From the NCBI GenBank assembly GCA_007449985.2, contig VIIQ02000773.1, positions 186,001 to 250,000 on the forward strand: DNA of 64,000 nucleotides, read 5' to 3'. The number at the start of each line of letters is the position of its first letter. Positions within the stretch are counted from its first letter, which is position 1. The notes under the pieces were generated by a model. The model had not been told where the DNA came from and did not search any database. It worked only from the letters and a program-made list of their open reading frames with translations. Origin of the DNA: Desmodesmus armatus. Its lineage: Eukaryota > Chlorophyta > Chlorophyceae > Sphaeropleales > Scenedesmaceae. Below are positions 1-12,589 of this stretch, piece after piece. Made by a program: the position numbers and the translations under genes.

Positions 1-1083
1 GGGAATATGCAAGTACCTTCTGCCACCACTTTTCACCAGAACTGCCCCGCATGGCTGCTGCTGCCACAGGTTGTTGCCTGCAAAGAACAGTAGGCCAGTA
101 GGTGTCAGTTGCTTGCCAGCACACGTGCATGCGTTGCATCTGCACCTACAGCCAGTGCTTTACGTACCTTTGTGGCTGCACAGCCTGTGAGGGAGCCAAC
201 CATGGACCATGCTGCATGTGCTGAGCCTGCATGGGGCTGAAAGTTGGCCTTGCCAGAGGGGCACATGCGCTTGCTCTGCATGGCTTGCTCTGCACGGCCG
301 CATTTAGGGACTTTGTTGAAGCAGACAACATGACGGGTCCCTGTATCTCTTGATCGCTTCACTGGCGTTGCTCGTTTGGTGGCTGGCGGGTGGCTTCGGA
401 TGATGAGCCAGAGGCAGCAATGGAGAAAGGGTACAAACGATACAACACCGAAAGTGTCTGGGAGGGCCAGTAGTGACCTCCGGATCGACTGTCTGAGGGC
501 CTGACTAAACGTTGACAAATGACAGATGAAGGGTTGAAGACAAGGCGAATTGCGTTTGTTTCGCAGTTGGGTACGATGATGCGAATTCCTCAGACCATGA
601 CCAATGCGGCTCGTGGGTGGGTCCTTTTGGGCCGGAAGCACCCTTGGCAAAGGGTGAAGGGATGACCATGAGATCCGTCTGCTTCAAACCATTTCAGCCC
701 CAACAATTGACAGGTTGACCATCTGGATTAAAGATAGCCTTTGCACTGCATCCCCACCAGAGACGCGCCAGGTGCCGCATCCCCAGGCCCTCTTGCTGGG
801 GACCGTAGGACAGCTGAGCCAATTCAACAACTTGACACCACAAACTGCAGCACTAGCTCCTGCAGCTGCTTCACAGCAGCCAGAAAAGAACAAGGAAGAG
901 AACTCATTCCTCACCTCCCAGCCTCCAGTCAGCCTCCAGTACACATCCAGAACACCACCCCATCCAACTGCCGATGATCCCCTGCACACTTTCCCAGCCC
1001 CAACACACCCCATCCCTCCTCAAACCACCGCTGACGCTCCAAGTATCAGCATCAGCCTCACCCCCCAAACAGCACCAGCTGCC
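1..1083. other. Left flank and 3' flank of MTHFR; no gene assigned
   Basis: This stretch lies downstream of the MTHFR stop codon on the minus strand, so its right part should hold the MTHFR 3' UTR. I saw no TGTAA poly(A) signal in the expected orientation. A 181-codon open frame at 105-650 (-) is uninterrupted but matches no family I know and has no convincing splice structure. It could be an exon of a gene that runs off the left edge. Confidence 0.4.
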
Positions 1084-4000
1084 TCACAAGCCAAACACGG
1101 CAAACAGGTCACCCTTGACGTGGTCGTTGTCCACAACAGACACCAGCCACCAGTTGTTGGCGATGCCCTCCAGCACCTTCCTACTGTCGCTGCCCTCCTC
1201 GTACAGGCTGCCCCATTCGCTGCTCCAGAGGTCAAAAGCCTCATCCTTCCACACCAGGAATGACACAGGGTCCACAACTGTCGGCTGCTCAATCTCATGG
1301 CCTGCGATATGAGACAAACAAGCAGCACCACACGTCATAGCGTCAGCATGTAGGGGCTGGAGAGACAAGACAGACGTACTCTCTGCAAAACCCCAGTGAA
1401 ACGAATGTGACACAGTTAGGACCACCGCCTGTCCACATCCCCCCCCCCCCCACCCCCTGCCTGCTCACCAGGGAAAACACCCCACGTGACTGCGTTGACT
1501 GTGTCCTGCCGCATGTTGCTCTTCACATCACCCTCCTTGTTGACGGCCATGTATGTGATGCTGGGGTGCTGCTCAAGCTTGGTCAGCAGCGCAGACAGCT
1601 TGTCAGCAGACACAAAGAACTCCACATACGCCTTCTGGTACACGTACCTGCACAAGTTGGAGTGAAGGACAGGAGGGCACAGGCTTAGCAGTCAGTCTTG
1701 CGGTTGCAGTCTGAAGGGCAACTTCAGCTGCGCAATCATGGGTGTATTGATAAAAAGGGGGTGAGGGTGGCGGTATGAGGGGCACAGGCCCAGGCTTGCC
1801 GCTGCAGGCTGGATGGCATGTCCAGCTGCAACATGGGGTGCTTCCAACACTACACCAATGAGGTTGCACCACAGCTGAGCTGGCACAGATGCCTGCTGCT
1901 GTGCCAGTGAAAAACAAAGCAGTTCTGTGCTAGGAGACGAGTATGTGCTGGCACCCTACCCTGCAAAGCCTGCAGAAACGACTAGCTAGTCACTACCTCA
2001 AGCTGCAGAGAAGTGCTGGATGATGGTGTGACAGCACATGTGGACAGCGCACAGGACATACATTGTATATGCAGTGCTGGAGATGCGACCAACCTTGTGC
2101 ACTGGGGCTGATCCTGAGCTAGAGCCACTGCCACTCACCCCCCAGGGCCATGCAAAACTATATAGGGAGTGCTGGAAATGTGATATGCTACATGCCAGCT
2201 GCAAAAGCAGCCAACGGTTCAGACACCAGCTGGTCCTGAGCTGATGCCACTGCCACTCACCCCCCAGGGCCTCCCCAGCCAAACTCTGGGTCAGTGCTGG
2301 ACACCCCGTTGAGTGGCGGTTGGCTGTTGATGGTCAGGTAGCCAGCTGCATTCAGGGCAGACAGCTTGTCCTGCGGGACAGCAACAGCACACACCAGCAC
2401 CACATCCCTCAAGGGTGTGTCTTGACAAAAAAGGCCCAACAGACGGAGCTGCAGTACAGACTATTGTTTCATACCTCATATCAAATTGTTTTTTTCTCTT
2501 TTGAAGCCTTCAAGCTGCCAAGAGTGTCCCTTTCAAAGCGCAAGTAACGCTTGCTTGCCTTGGAGCTATCCGCAGCACTCGCGCCTCTCCATCCACACAT
2601 CACATGAACACGTGGACGCATGCATACCGTACATGGACATGTACATGGACATGAACATACCCATGGCCATGCCAGCCTCACCTGGATGAGTGATGTCTCC
2701 CTGTGCAGACCCTCCAGCTCAGTCCAAGGCAGCACACTGATCTCACCCTGGGGCCAACACAGCACAGCACAGCACGACACAGCACAGCGGCGCTGACTGC
2801 AATGCGACTCATGCACTGACTGCAATGCAATGCGTACGCATTGATTCCGTGTGTTGATTGCATTGCACTGAGTTGGTGCACAACCAGCAGCACACTTGGC
2901 GAATGCCAAGGTACATGTTGGCAATCAACGGCGCAGGCAAGTTGCAGTCAACCAGTGACTTGCCGTCCAGCAGCAGTGATAAACACCCTGCCCTGCTGAG
3001 TTCCTGATCACTGCTACCGCATTCCCAACTAACACCCTGCCATTCCCTTGTCTGTTCAATAAACACATGCACATCAACCAGCGCAGCATACGGATCGCAT
3101 CAACCGCATGACAACACATGCACATTACGTTGCCAACACACCTTGCAGTAGTTGACAAACACACTCCCTGTGTCTACACACCGCGTCACCCGCATGACCA
3201 CCCATGCACAGTACATGTACGTGCCAACACACCTTGCAGTACTTGACAAACACGTCGACAACGTCCTGCTCGCTGGCCACAGCCTCGCCCCATGAGTCCC
3301 TGGCCTCCTTCTTCCGCTTCTCACTGGACTGGTGGCGCCGCATGAACTGGTAGTCAGACAGCGTCCCGTATGCAGGGCTGCGGCTGTTGCCCCACCTGCA
3401 AAGCAGAGCACAGCACAGCACACCGCCAGACACAAACTCACAATATGCTGGAGCCATCAAAGGAAGAAGCACAGCCAAAGTATGAGCCACCAGCATCATA
3501 GACAGCAAGAGTTGGACATCTTTGGCATATGCAATGTGCTGCTGAGAATTGATCCCCGGGACTCTGACTATGAGTGGCAGCACCAATTTTGTGGTTTTGA
3601 TGACACCAACAATCGAACATGATGTGCTGCTCCTGCACGATAGTGTGCGCACCATAGGTCAAAAAGAGGAGGCATCCGCAGGGTAAAGATATGTCAACAC
3701 ACTACGAAGCCTGGCATCACTCTTCTTACCTGCCGCTAGGGAATGTGTCCCAGTCCAGCGTCCTGTGCAGGTATGCCTTGGGCCGGTTGGACCAGAAGAT
3801 GGGCCTGATGGTCTGCAGCACAGCAAGACAACAGTGATCATGTTGGTTTCAAACAGTGCATGGGCACACAAGGAAGATGCAGCAGGATGTGAATACTGAG
3901 AGTAAAGAAGGACCACCCACAGGCCTTACAAAAGGACTCCTCCGCTCAAACACCAGATCGCCCTCTTGGCTGATGCTTGGTGCAACCGCCTTGACACACC

Positions 4001-7000
4001 AGCAACAGCCACAGGTTGACTACAGCCCCATGAGAGATTGATAATGCTGACAGTTGGGCCTACACGGAAGCAGGCATGCTGCATGCCATGCTACTGTGCT
4101 GCTGCAAAGGCAAAGGCAAAGCCTCGGGGTGTTGTCGGAGTGTGCCACCTAGTAGGCCTACTTACCTCACCAGGGCGTGTAGAGGGCACCTGGCGCCAGG
4201 GCAGGGGCCGAGGCACTCTGCAGGGAAGCCACAGCACGACAACAAAATAATGAAGCTGACAATTGTAGGTGCCGTGCTCAGTGGCGCTGCAATAACAAGC
4301 TGCTTGCGTTGCATAATACACCACGTCAATGTGTGGCGGCTGCACTGAATGTGTGAACCTATGTGTGAAACTCCCACTTCTGCAAGCACTGCATGCATGC
4401 CCTGCCGACCATCCTATGGACAGGTGTGCAGGGGTCCCAGCTTCAGACTGTGCATCCTTCGCCCCCTTCAGCAGCTGCACAGCAGTGCTGACAGCAGCCC
4501 AAGCAAGCGACATGCAGTGCACAGCGTGTTGTTGACCCCCCCCATCTGAGTCCCAGCAGTGAGAGAGTGTGTGCAGTCTTGCACCCCTACAGCAAGTTAC
4601 AGAGACCCCACCAGCACACCACGTCCCGAAACAAGCATGTGTCCTGTGACAAAAGTGATGTGACGAAACAGGGACATGACTGCGCGTTCTTCGACAAAGC
4701 CAAGGGCGTGCAGCAGACTTGACCCAGCCAGGTATCAAGCACACACCTAGTGGTGCTTCAGCTCTGTAACCGACCAACAGCAAGATCATTTGTGGCTTTG
4801 ACAACGGCACACATTGCAAACTCAACAACAGTTACTAACCCATGAGGCTGCACCCACTGACACCCACCCACCATGCCACGCCCACGCCGTCAGATGGCAT
4901 GAGATGCAGCCAGTTGTCAAAAGATGCTGACAGACCCTGTTGTCGTGCGCAAGTAGCTGACTTGCCGAGGACATGCACACACATGCAAAGCAGCAGGAGT
5001 GAGCAGGGCTGGCCCCGGAAACTTTGCAAAGTTGCTGCTGGTGACACCATCAGTCGGTGTTGAGTGCCGGGCTCCAACGCTGATTAATTGTCACTAGGGC
5101 GTCTCAACGTCAGCAGCAACCTGGCACTCTATAAATGTCCGGTATCTCAAGGCCAAGGTGACCTTGTCATTCCAGACATTCACAGAGTGCCAGGTTGCTG
5201 ATGACGTTGAAACACCCTCAACGTTGACTGTTCAAAAACGTTCAGCTGGACATCACCATCTATGTGAAAGAATCACGAGGACCATCTCATACTTATAGTA
5301 CCCAAATAATAACCTGAATGTCCCCTTCATTACATAGTTTGTGGCCCCACACAATTTTGAACATGAGCTACCCACACAGGTGTGCTGTCTCCCTACCTGC
5401 TGGTGTGTGCAAGCAACACAACGACTACTGACAGTTGGTGCTGGTGATGACTAAGATAAGCACTTGGATGTCACCTACATAACTTGGACTGCAACCCCAT
5501 ACAATTCGCAACCAACAGCTATCCATACGGCAGGGATAGCTCATGGGGGTGGGTGCTGTGTCTCCCTACCTGCTGGTATCCAGCACACCCACTTGCTCCA
5601 GGATGCTGACTGCTGAACGCTCAAGGTTGAGCGTGTACATGTGCAGGCCGGGCACACCTGCACGGCAGCAGCGGGCACAACAAAAGCGCAGGAAAATGGG
5701 TGTTGGATGAGTATTGGAACGACACCTATTGCCTCAACAGGATCCGAAGATATTGGACAACAGGCTGTAGCACTGAACCCTGGACCCTAAACTAGCAGCA
5801 GCCAGCTGCCGGCACACGTCTGCGCCGTATGACAGAACACAGTTCTCTACTGCAGTGTAAAGGTTGAAGCCCCTTTCGAACTGGGTTCCCTTGGACCCAA
5901 CCCCCAGCATGTCGCACCTTCTTCCAGCAGCTGATGCAGTTGTTTGCCAAGCGCTCAATGCAAGTAACACCCACCTGCGTCCAGCAGCTGCCTGCACATG
6001 TCAGCGCCCAGCTGAATTCCATAGGCCTTGACTGCCTCGTCGTTATCCTTGATGGCCTCCAGGGCGGAGGTGATGGCGGGGGGCACATCAGTCTTGCAGA
6101 AGGTGGTCATGCGGGTGAAGCCTCCGTATGTCATGATGGGCATGATGCCTGCAGGTGTCGCAGCAAAAGAAAGATAAGATTGAATTTAGCGTTTGACTCG
6201 ATCACAGACATGTGCAGCAGGTGGTCATGCGGGTGAGGCGTCTGTAGGTCATGATAGGCATGATGCCTGCAGGACAGCAGGGTGATATAGTGCGTGTGAT
6301 GAAAGTTGCCATGCATGCAGGGGAATTCCTGGGCCAGAGGTGAGCATGATACCTGAACTCAGCGAATTAGTGCAGGAATTTGTGTGTGGGGTACAGGAGG
6401 GAAGAGTCCTGGCAGTTGGGTGACGTACGAGTGGCGCAATACGCAACTGCAAGGTGGTGTGGTATTGCAGTCCATAGATCAAACCAATTCAGCAGCGCAG
6501 GGTGGTCCAGCACTGGTGTACACGATAGTGTTTTTTCAACATTTTTTTGGATTGTTTTTTTATATTTATATCACAACAGCAATGTGCAGGTGGTCACCTG
6601 GCAGGATGGGGCAGTTGATGCCAATGGAGCGGCAGTCCTTGACAAACTGTGTGTAGCGCTCAACACGGTAGAATAGCTGGGTCACGATGAAGTCAGCACC
6701 AGCCTCAATCTGCACAGCACAGCACAGCACAGCACATCTCAGCACGGCAGAACAAACGCAGTGCTGTGCTCTCCACCCTTGATTGCAGGCTGCAACATAG
6801 TTCTGAACTTGGAGAAAGCAACTCACTGCATGGCTCGCGATTAGTCATGGCAACACGTGCATGTGAGGCTGGGAGTGACAGATGGCCACAACATGCAGCA
6901 GGCCCAGTGTCAGTCAGCTAACAGTGAATCACACACCACCGTCATAGTCACTATTCACGGTGACATGGCATGCTGATCAGCAACATGTGGTACGAGCCAA

Positions 7001-10000
7001 TGTGCCAATACATCAGTGGCGTGTAACAGCTTTTTTGTGTGGTAAAACCCCCACCTTCTGCTTGAGGTAGTCGAGGCTCTCCCAGTAGTTCTTCTTCATC
7101 TGCTCCTCATCATCCACAATGTAGTCGGGGTGGGCCTCAGGGTAGCCAGCTACACCAATGCCAAAGAAGTCACCGTACTGGGACCTGCAAGTGCAGCAGC
7201 AGGAGTGACATGCTCAACCATTCAATTGATGTTACACCATGCTGTCACACACATATTCAACGTTGTGCCACATACAAAGTAAGGGGCATGCAGGGCTTGG
7301 GTAGCCAGCAACACCATTACCAAAGAAGTGACCATACTGAGACCTGACAGTGCAGCAGCAGGAGTGAGGTGCTCTCACACAATACCAAACCTGTGCTACA
7401 CACAAGGTGTGGGACATACAGGGCTTCACGAGCCCGCTACTCCAGTGCGAGAGAAGTCACCACACTGCGACGTGCCATTGAAGCAGCAGGCAAGTTGCTG
7501 CCAAAAGCCAAATCCATGGCCTGCAAAGTGCGGTTCTGGGAAGACCCTCTCTGACAATCAATCCCATGATAATGATGTTACGCCGCCGCCGCCGCCCTGG
7601 CTTCCGCCAACCCGCAAGACAAACATAGCTCACTGCTGAGAACGCAGATGCTACGGACAGCTACAACATGGCAAGCTCAGCAGCTGTGGCTCACGGAATG
7701 CATCAGTGCAACAGTCAGATTGAACCAAACCCTCAACCCTACCTCCCCCCCCCCAAATAACATCGACTCACTTGATGTACTTGACCAGGTCCAGGGCGCT
7801 GCCAAAGCCTCCTTCCACCACTGTGAAGTTCTCCTGGCCCTTGGGGGGGTCACCACGCAGGGCTAGGATGTTCTGGATGCCCGCCTTCTTCACCTGCGGG
7901 GTTTAAGGAACATGATACATAACCAGGTTGGTGGCTCAGGCAGGTCACGATGCCCCCAAAACTAGGAAACGACAGCTGCCCAGCATAGAGCTGGCAGGTC
8001 GTGCACCATGACTTTCTGCAGGCGGTTGTGAACATGCCTGGGTGAGGTGTGAGGGTCTACCTGACAGACCTCCGATCAGACTGCTGCTACACGATATTGC
8101 TGCTGCTAAATGGGGTGGCAGCCTGAGTCACCATCACCACCCAAGATCATGAAAACCGTCATGTATTTTGCCAGCAGCTTCATTGTGCAGAAGCAACAAA
8201 TCAAGGAAACGAGTGACCCCTGCCCCGGAGGCGATATTCTGCCAGGGCAGTGGGTGTCAGCCCTGACCCTTATGGGCGTTACTGTTACTGTAATATGGTT
8301 CAGTATGTGTCTGAGCACCCCATAGGGGGCCAACGATGCTCATGCAAACCACGCCCTCACCCCGACCCCTACCCCACAACACAAAGGGCTCCTGCTGCTA
8401 CTGCTGCCGATGCTGCTGAGCAGTGCACCTATTGGATTGCTTGCCCAACTCTGACCTACCCCTAAGGGTTCAATCCTGGACCCCTAAGGGTTCAATCCTG
8501 GACCCCTAAGGGTTCAAAGAGCATCCCAAGGGCTGCTGCCCGCACAATGCTGTGGCACCTCACCTCTGCCAGGGCGTGGTCCAGCTTCTCCACAGGCATG
8601 TTGGTGCAGGTGAGGTGCATCATGGTCTCCACACAGAACTGCAGGCAGCAACAGCACATACAAAAAGGTCTTGCCACCGGCTCAGTGTGCTACATGCAGT
8701 GTTATGAGTTTTGCACCTGCACATGTGCACATCTGCCTGTGTGTGGCATCCAGCAGTACGCCAACACACAGCACCCTGTACATCAGCTGAGCAAGTGCGT
8801 ACAATGCAGTGCTGTCCCCTTGTGCCTGCAAACATCCTTCTTGAAGCCTGCAACCAAAGCTAAATCACTACATTGTGGACTCATAATGACGAGATGCACA
8901 TGTTTGTCGCCAACTGCCCCAGCCTCTTGCACACCCAGAAACGACACGTGCTGTCGTACAAACGTTCAGGGCGCTGCAAGGGTGTTCATAGGTGGGTTGC
9001 TGCACCTCCCCTCCCTCCCCTCCCTTTCCTTCCCTTCCTCCCCACCCTTGCCTCCTTTCCTTCCCTCCTTTCCTTCCCTCCTTCCCCTCCCTCCCTCCCC
9101 TCCCCGCCCTCCCTTTTCCCTCCACTTCCTCTCCACCCACCAGGTTCTGCATCTTTGTTGCAATGCCCAGTGTGACCTCAGCAGTGCTGCCTCCTGCTCC
9201 CCAGGTGATGTCACAGAAGGTGGGGCCATACGCCACCATGCGGTCAAGACGCTCAAACAGGTTCTCAACACCCTGGTGCAAGACAGATCACGTAACAAAG
9301 GCAAGGGAAATGACTGGGCGACGTGACAGCCTGTAAGCCAGCTGAGTGTTCAGATGTGCCCTGAGCCCCTGACTTCGTCACTGATAACTCTACTAGATGT
9401 GTTTGTAGCAACTACTGGTGAGAGGCTGCCTCCTGGTGTCATTGCAAAAGGGCCTGCAGTTGCGATCTAGCAGTCAGCAGCATTCTTGGTCTCATGTAAG
9501 ACAGCTCCTTCATAAGCGGGGTGTTGTGTGACTGTACGGATTCGCTGTTGCTGACATCTTGTCAGTGCCAGTGACAGCAGCAGTTGCTGATCACTCGCTG
9601 TTTGCCACTGTCGACCCAGCAGGTGTTGCTGATGCTGTTTGCTGATGCTGGCGCAGTGGTATGCTCCTGCTGCTGTTGCTGCCCCACTGCTCCTGCTCCA
9701 GATGTGCGAGTTTGCGCTGATGCATAAGGGCACGCTGAGCCATTCCTGCACACTGCGCTGTGTTGTGTTGTGAGTGCTTACCTCCTCCGTCCCTGTGGCA
9801 ACAGCAGACAATGGCAGCAGCACCAGCACCAGCACCAGCAACAGCAGGGCAGTAAGAAGGGAGGAAGGTGCATGAGCATTGAATTGCCCAATCGCTGACA
9901 AGCCAAGGGTTAAGCTGGCATGTACGTTTGAGTATGCCTGACGGGCTACTGGTGGTTGGCGTGCAGGAGGGGCGACATGCACAGTGAGCAACTCCCCGCA

Positions 10001-10284
10001 TCACTGCCAAGATCAAGCAAAGTGTGCCCCCGCTGCATCACACACCCTGCATGCACAATGCACTATTGTAGATTCAACTGCTGCTTGAATGTGCATGCTG
10101 TGCGTTTGTTTCTGCCAGCACCACTTGCAGGTGGCCTGGGCCGGCATTAGCAAAGAGCCACTGTGACCCGGGTGACACTGCGTGTCTGCTGCTGGCTGGG
10201 GCACTTACTTGGCGGGAAGAATTCAAAGCTGAAGAAGGTCTTTCCCTCCTTGATGTTGGCATTGATTTTGTCAATGATCTTCAT
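1084..10284 (-). CDS. MTHFR: Methylenetetrahydrofolate reductase, 16 exons, complete
   Basis: The enzyme reduces 5,10-methylene-THF to 5-methyl-THF with an FAD cofactor and supplies methyl groups for methionine. Exons in coding order: 10209-10284, 9782-9792, 9141-9272, 8564-8638, 7772-7893, 7055-7184, 6598-6709, 5975-6148, 5570-5657, 4166-4217, 3730-3812, 3233-3395, 2682-2747, 2261-2370, 1469-1647, 1084-1301. Every junction keeps phase and gives 596 residues, close to plant MTHFR (about 590-600). The catalytic domain covers roughly residues 1-310: [14 protein letters not shown] with the catalytic Glu near residue 21, [25 protein letters not shown], and [11 protein letters not shown]. The C-terminal half carries [42 protein letters not shown] and a final [13 protein letters not shown], as in plants. 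Plant enzymes of this family are NADH-dependent and SAM-insensitive, so the same is inferred here. The start is the only Met fitting the N-terminus. Exon 2 is only 11 nt. Confidence 0.96.
5095..5219. repeat. Intronic hairpin of about 125 nt
   Basis: An inverted repeat lies in the intron between MTHFR exons 9 and 10. The left arm starts at 5095 and the right arm ends at 5219, with arms of about 48 nt and only a handful of mismatches. The shared core reads CAACGTCAKCAGCAACCTGG then CACTCT. The apex is itself a small palindrome (AAGGTGACCTT). It could be a MITE or a long fold-back transcript of the kind that feeds small-RNA pathways in green algae. Confidence 0.7.
8458..8516. repeat. 22-bp tandem repeat, 2.7 copies
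   Basis: The unit CCCCTAAGGGTTCAATCCTGG plus A repeats head to tail without error. Each unit holds a CCCTAAGGG palindrome that resembles a telomere-like CCCTAA motif back to back with its complement. It lies in the MTHFR intron directly downstream of exon 4 (8564-8638 on the minus strand). Confidence 0.9.
9006..9134. repeat. Polypyrimidine (CCCTT)n tract
   Basis: About 130 nt of almost pure C/T on the plus strand, purine-rich on the transcribed MTHFR minus strand. It begins directly after the exon 3 splice donor. Such mirror-like purine tracts can form triplex DNA and polymerase pauses. The unbroken plus-strand ORFs over it are composition artefacts. Confidence 0.85.
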
Positions 10285-10912
10285 CTTGACTGGCTGCCTG
10301 CAGCTGTGGGTGGGGGGTATGAGGACCAGAAAGTGCAGCTTTTCAACATAAGCAAAAGATAGAGGGTGCGGTTGAAGCTGACGGGTAAACATAGCTTTCT
10401 TACCTGCTACAAAGGGGTCAGCTGATCCTTTGGTCGAGAATTGCCCAGTGCCAACTCTGGTCCACAGCAGTAGCCAAGGCAGTGATTCGAGCGACAACAG
10501 CAAGATCGCCTACAATCGATACTTTGAAAACGACGTTTGAAGCACTACAAGCCGCCCACAAGAGAGAGTGACGCAAGAGGGTGGCTGGGAGGTTGCCACA
10601 ACCGAATGTGCGGGTGAAAGCGAGGGGAGAGGTGTATGACCCCCACAGATTCAAAAAGGGGTAGGTGGTCAATTTGTGGAGCTTTGTGGGCCCAGGACAA
10701 GTGCCTGTTCATATGCCCTGATCTGCGGTCTCAACTTTTGCCGTCTGCCACTCGCAGCGTCGCACAGCTTCTAAAGTGCACACCAGGCTAAAATTGTTTT
10801 TTGCAACAACAGTCACCCACTCTCATCCTAGCCTAGCAGTCACTGTCGCCAGATCAGTACAGTTCCAGGCTGTCTTGTCTGCTGTCCTTATTGTAGTTCC
10901 ACCTGCATAGAT
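10285..10912. promoter_or_regulatory. Shared upstream region of MTHFR (-) and a small ORF (+)
   Basis: These 628 bp separate the MTHFR start codon (10284, minus) from the next plus-strand start (10913). The region should hold the MTHFR promoter and 5' UTR. I see no clear TATA box or known element. Confidence 0.35.
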
Positions 10913-11137
10913 ATGGGGTTGCAAAGACGCAAAATAAACCAGCTGGCTGAAGCTGAGGCCAAAGCAACGCAGGAGAATGCAGACAGGCACCAGGGACAAG
11001 CAGCCAGCAAGCGGGCCCAAGATCAACCTCGAAGCCCAATGGTGTCCTACTTGATCACAGTCGGCCTTGCAATGCTGTTCTGGGTTGTGTATCAGCATCT
11101 GCACAAGCACTCCATGCACTTGGCCAAACCCGTGTAG
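10913..11137 (+). CDS. Possible small tail-anchored membrane protein, 74 aa
   Basis: The reading frame encodes a charged N-terminal half (MGLQRRKINQLAEAEAKATQ onward, Gln/Ala/Lys-rich and probably helical), then one hydrophobic segment near residues 43-60 (MVSYLITVGLAMLFWVVYQ) and a short His/Lys tail. This is the layout of a single-pass, C-terminally anchored protein such as the ER protein SERP1/RAMP4, but the sequence match is weak and I do not assign it. A TGTAA motif 45 nt after the stop supports a real 3' end. No introns are needed. It could still be a chance ORF. Confidence 0.45.
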   Translation: MGLQRRKINQLAEAEAKATQENADRHQGQAASKRAQDQPRSPMVSYLITVGLAMLFWVVYQHLHKHSMHLAKPV

Positions 11138-11181
11138 CCAATGTGGGACTGCAGCCTGGGTTTGCAGGCCCTGCAGCAGGT

Positions 11182-11186
11182 TGTAA
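11182..11186 (+). terminator. TGTAA poly(A) signal candidate
   Basis: TGTAA is the usual green-algal polyadenylation motif. This copy sits 45 nt after the stop of the small ORF that ends at 11137. Confidence 0.4.
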
Positions 11187-12589
11187 AGGCTGTGGTGCTG
11201 CACAGACGTGCTCAACTCTGCGTGTTTGTGCTTGATTCCGTATGTGCATGGAGTGGAAGGGGAGGGAGCCATCCTTTCCAGGGGAAGAGCTCTGACTGTG
11301 ACAATTCGTGCACTGTCCAGCAAGTGCCCGTGGCTGCACCGCAAAAGATGGTTTTGATCTCATCTCTGCAGCAGCATGCAGCTGTTGTTGGCTTATTGTA
11401 GTTACTTTGTGTTGGTGTCACCCATCATGTTGTTCATGTGCAACTGTTGACACACTATTCCCAGCAGCAGAGCGTCGTCCGTCTCTGCATCGGTGCTGCA
11501 ATAAGTCAGTGGGCATGTGCCTTTACAGCACTGCTGTTTCACCGCACTTCTGGTGTTGAAATTTATGGCTTTGTGACCCCGCATCAGGGGTCTTACACTA
11601 CTTGACCATAGGTACTGCCTTTTGTGGGTGAGGCTACGCACACTTGACATTGCAGGTTTCTGAGACAAGTTGCACAGAGCGTCTGCCGTTCCTCTGTGTT
11701 TGACAGGCTGTCACAGGCAGCTGTTGATGTGGCCTAGACATGACGCTGTGCACGTGCTGTCAATTGGTTGTTCCATGTCGTCGATGTTCCTGGGCAGGCA
11801 AAATATAGCCACAGCGCTGCATGGAAGGCTTGTTGTGTGCATGGATTCAGCGATGTAACTATCGGTCGTGTTGTCCCAGACAACTGACACTTGGCTGAAT
11901 GAGCGCGCGGGCAAAGACGCAAAATAAAATGTGGTGTGGCTGTCCTTCACAATGCGCTGAGCCGGCAGCTAGCAGAAACGTAAGCCCCACCCCAGCCTGC
12001 CAAGCCGGGTCTGGCATCGGCTGGTGTAGTGAACTGTTGAATTGGGTCATGTTTCACACCTATCTGTGACTGCTGTGCGAATGGTTGTACGCATTCACCA
12101 AACTGCCCGCCTTCCGCTTGCATGACCTAGCAAACCAGATGCACCAGCAGGGGGTGAATGCGCGCAGATGTAAGGGTGTCTGCAGTGTTGAGCGGCGGCA
12201 AATATGTGCTGGACTGCCTGAGCCAACTGCAGCAATAGTGTTCATGGCTCTTCCATCTGGAGCTTGCGCCACATCCTGCTGCACATACGTCAAGTTACAA
12301 GGGAAACAGATCTACAGATGGCTCCAGCCAGGGCAATTCTGGGCCTTTCGGGGTTTAGGGTTTGTCCCACGGTCGAGGAGTGGTGCTGGGGCCTAACTTA
12401 GGCCGCCTAAGTAGGATTGAAGGACCAGTTCCGATGCAATTCTATTGCAGTTGTCATGCCGCAGTCCACAGTAAGCTCAGTTCACTTCATTGGTGCCGGA
12501 GCACATCGATCCATCCTTGTCGGACGATTTGAGCGACATGCCGGATTCACCCATGCATATGACGGAATGGCAACACTTGAACAGATGAA
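11187..12589. other. Intergenic stretch with a duplicated 18-mer
   Basis: I found no gene here. The 18-mer GCAAAGACGCAAAATAAA at 11911-11928 is an exact copy of 10921-10938, which lies in the N-terminal codons of the small ORF at 10913. This suggests a local duplication. Confidence 0.5.

Noticed and set aside
105..650. 181-codon minus-strand ORF
   Set aside because: No motif or splice context was found; kept only as an unassigned note for the left flank.
4091..4828. 245-codon minus-strand ORF
   Set aside because: It contains the true 52-nt MTHFR exon 10 in the same frame, but the rest is intron sequence.
8547..9326. 259-codon plus-strand ORF
   Set aside because: It overlaps two coding MTHFR exons in antisense and the C/T tract; the peptide is Pro/Leu/Ser composition only.
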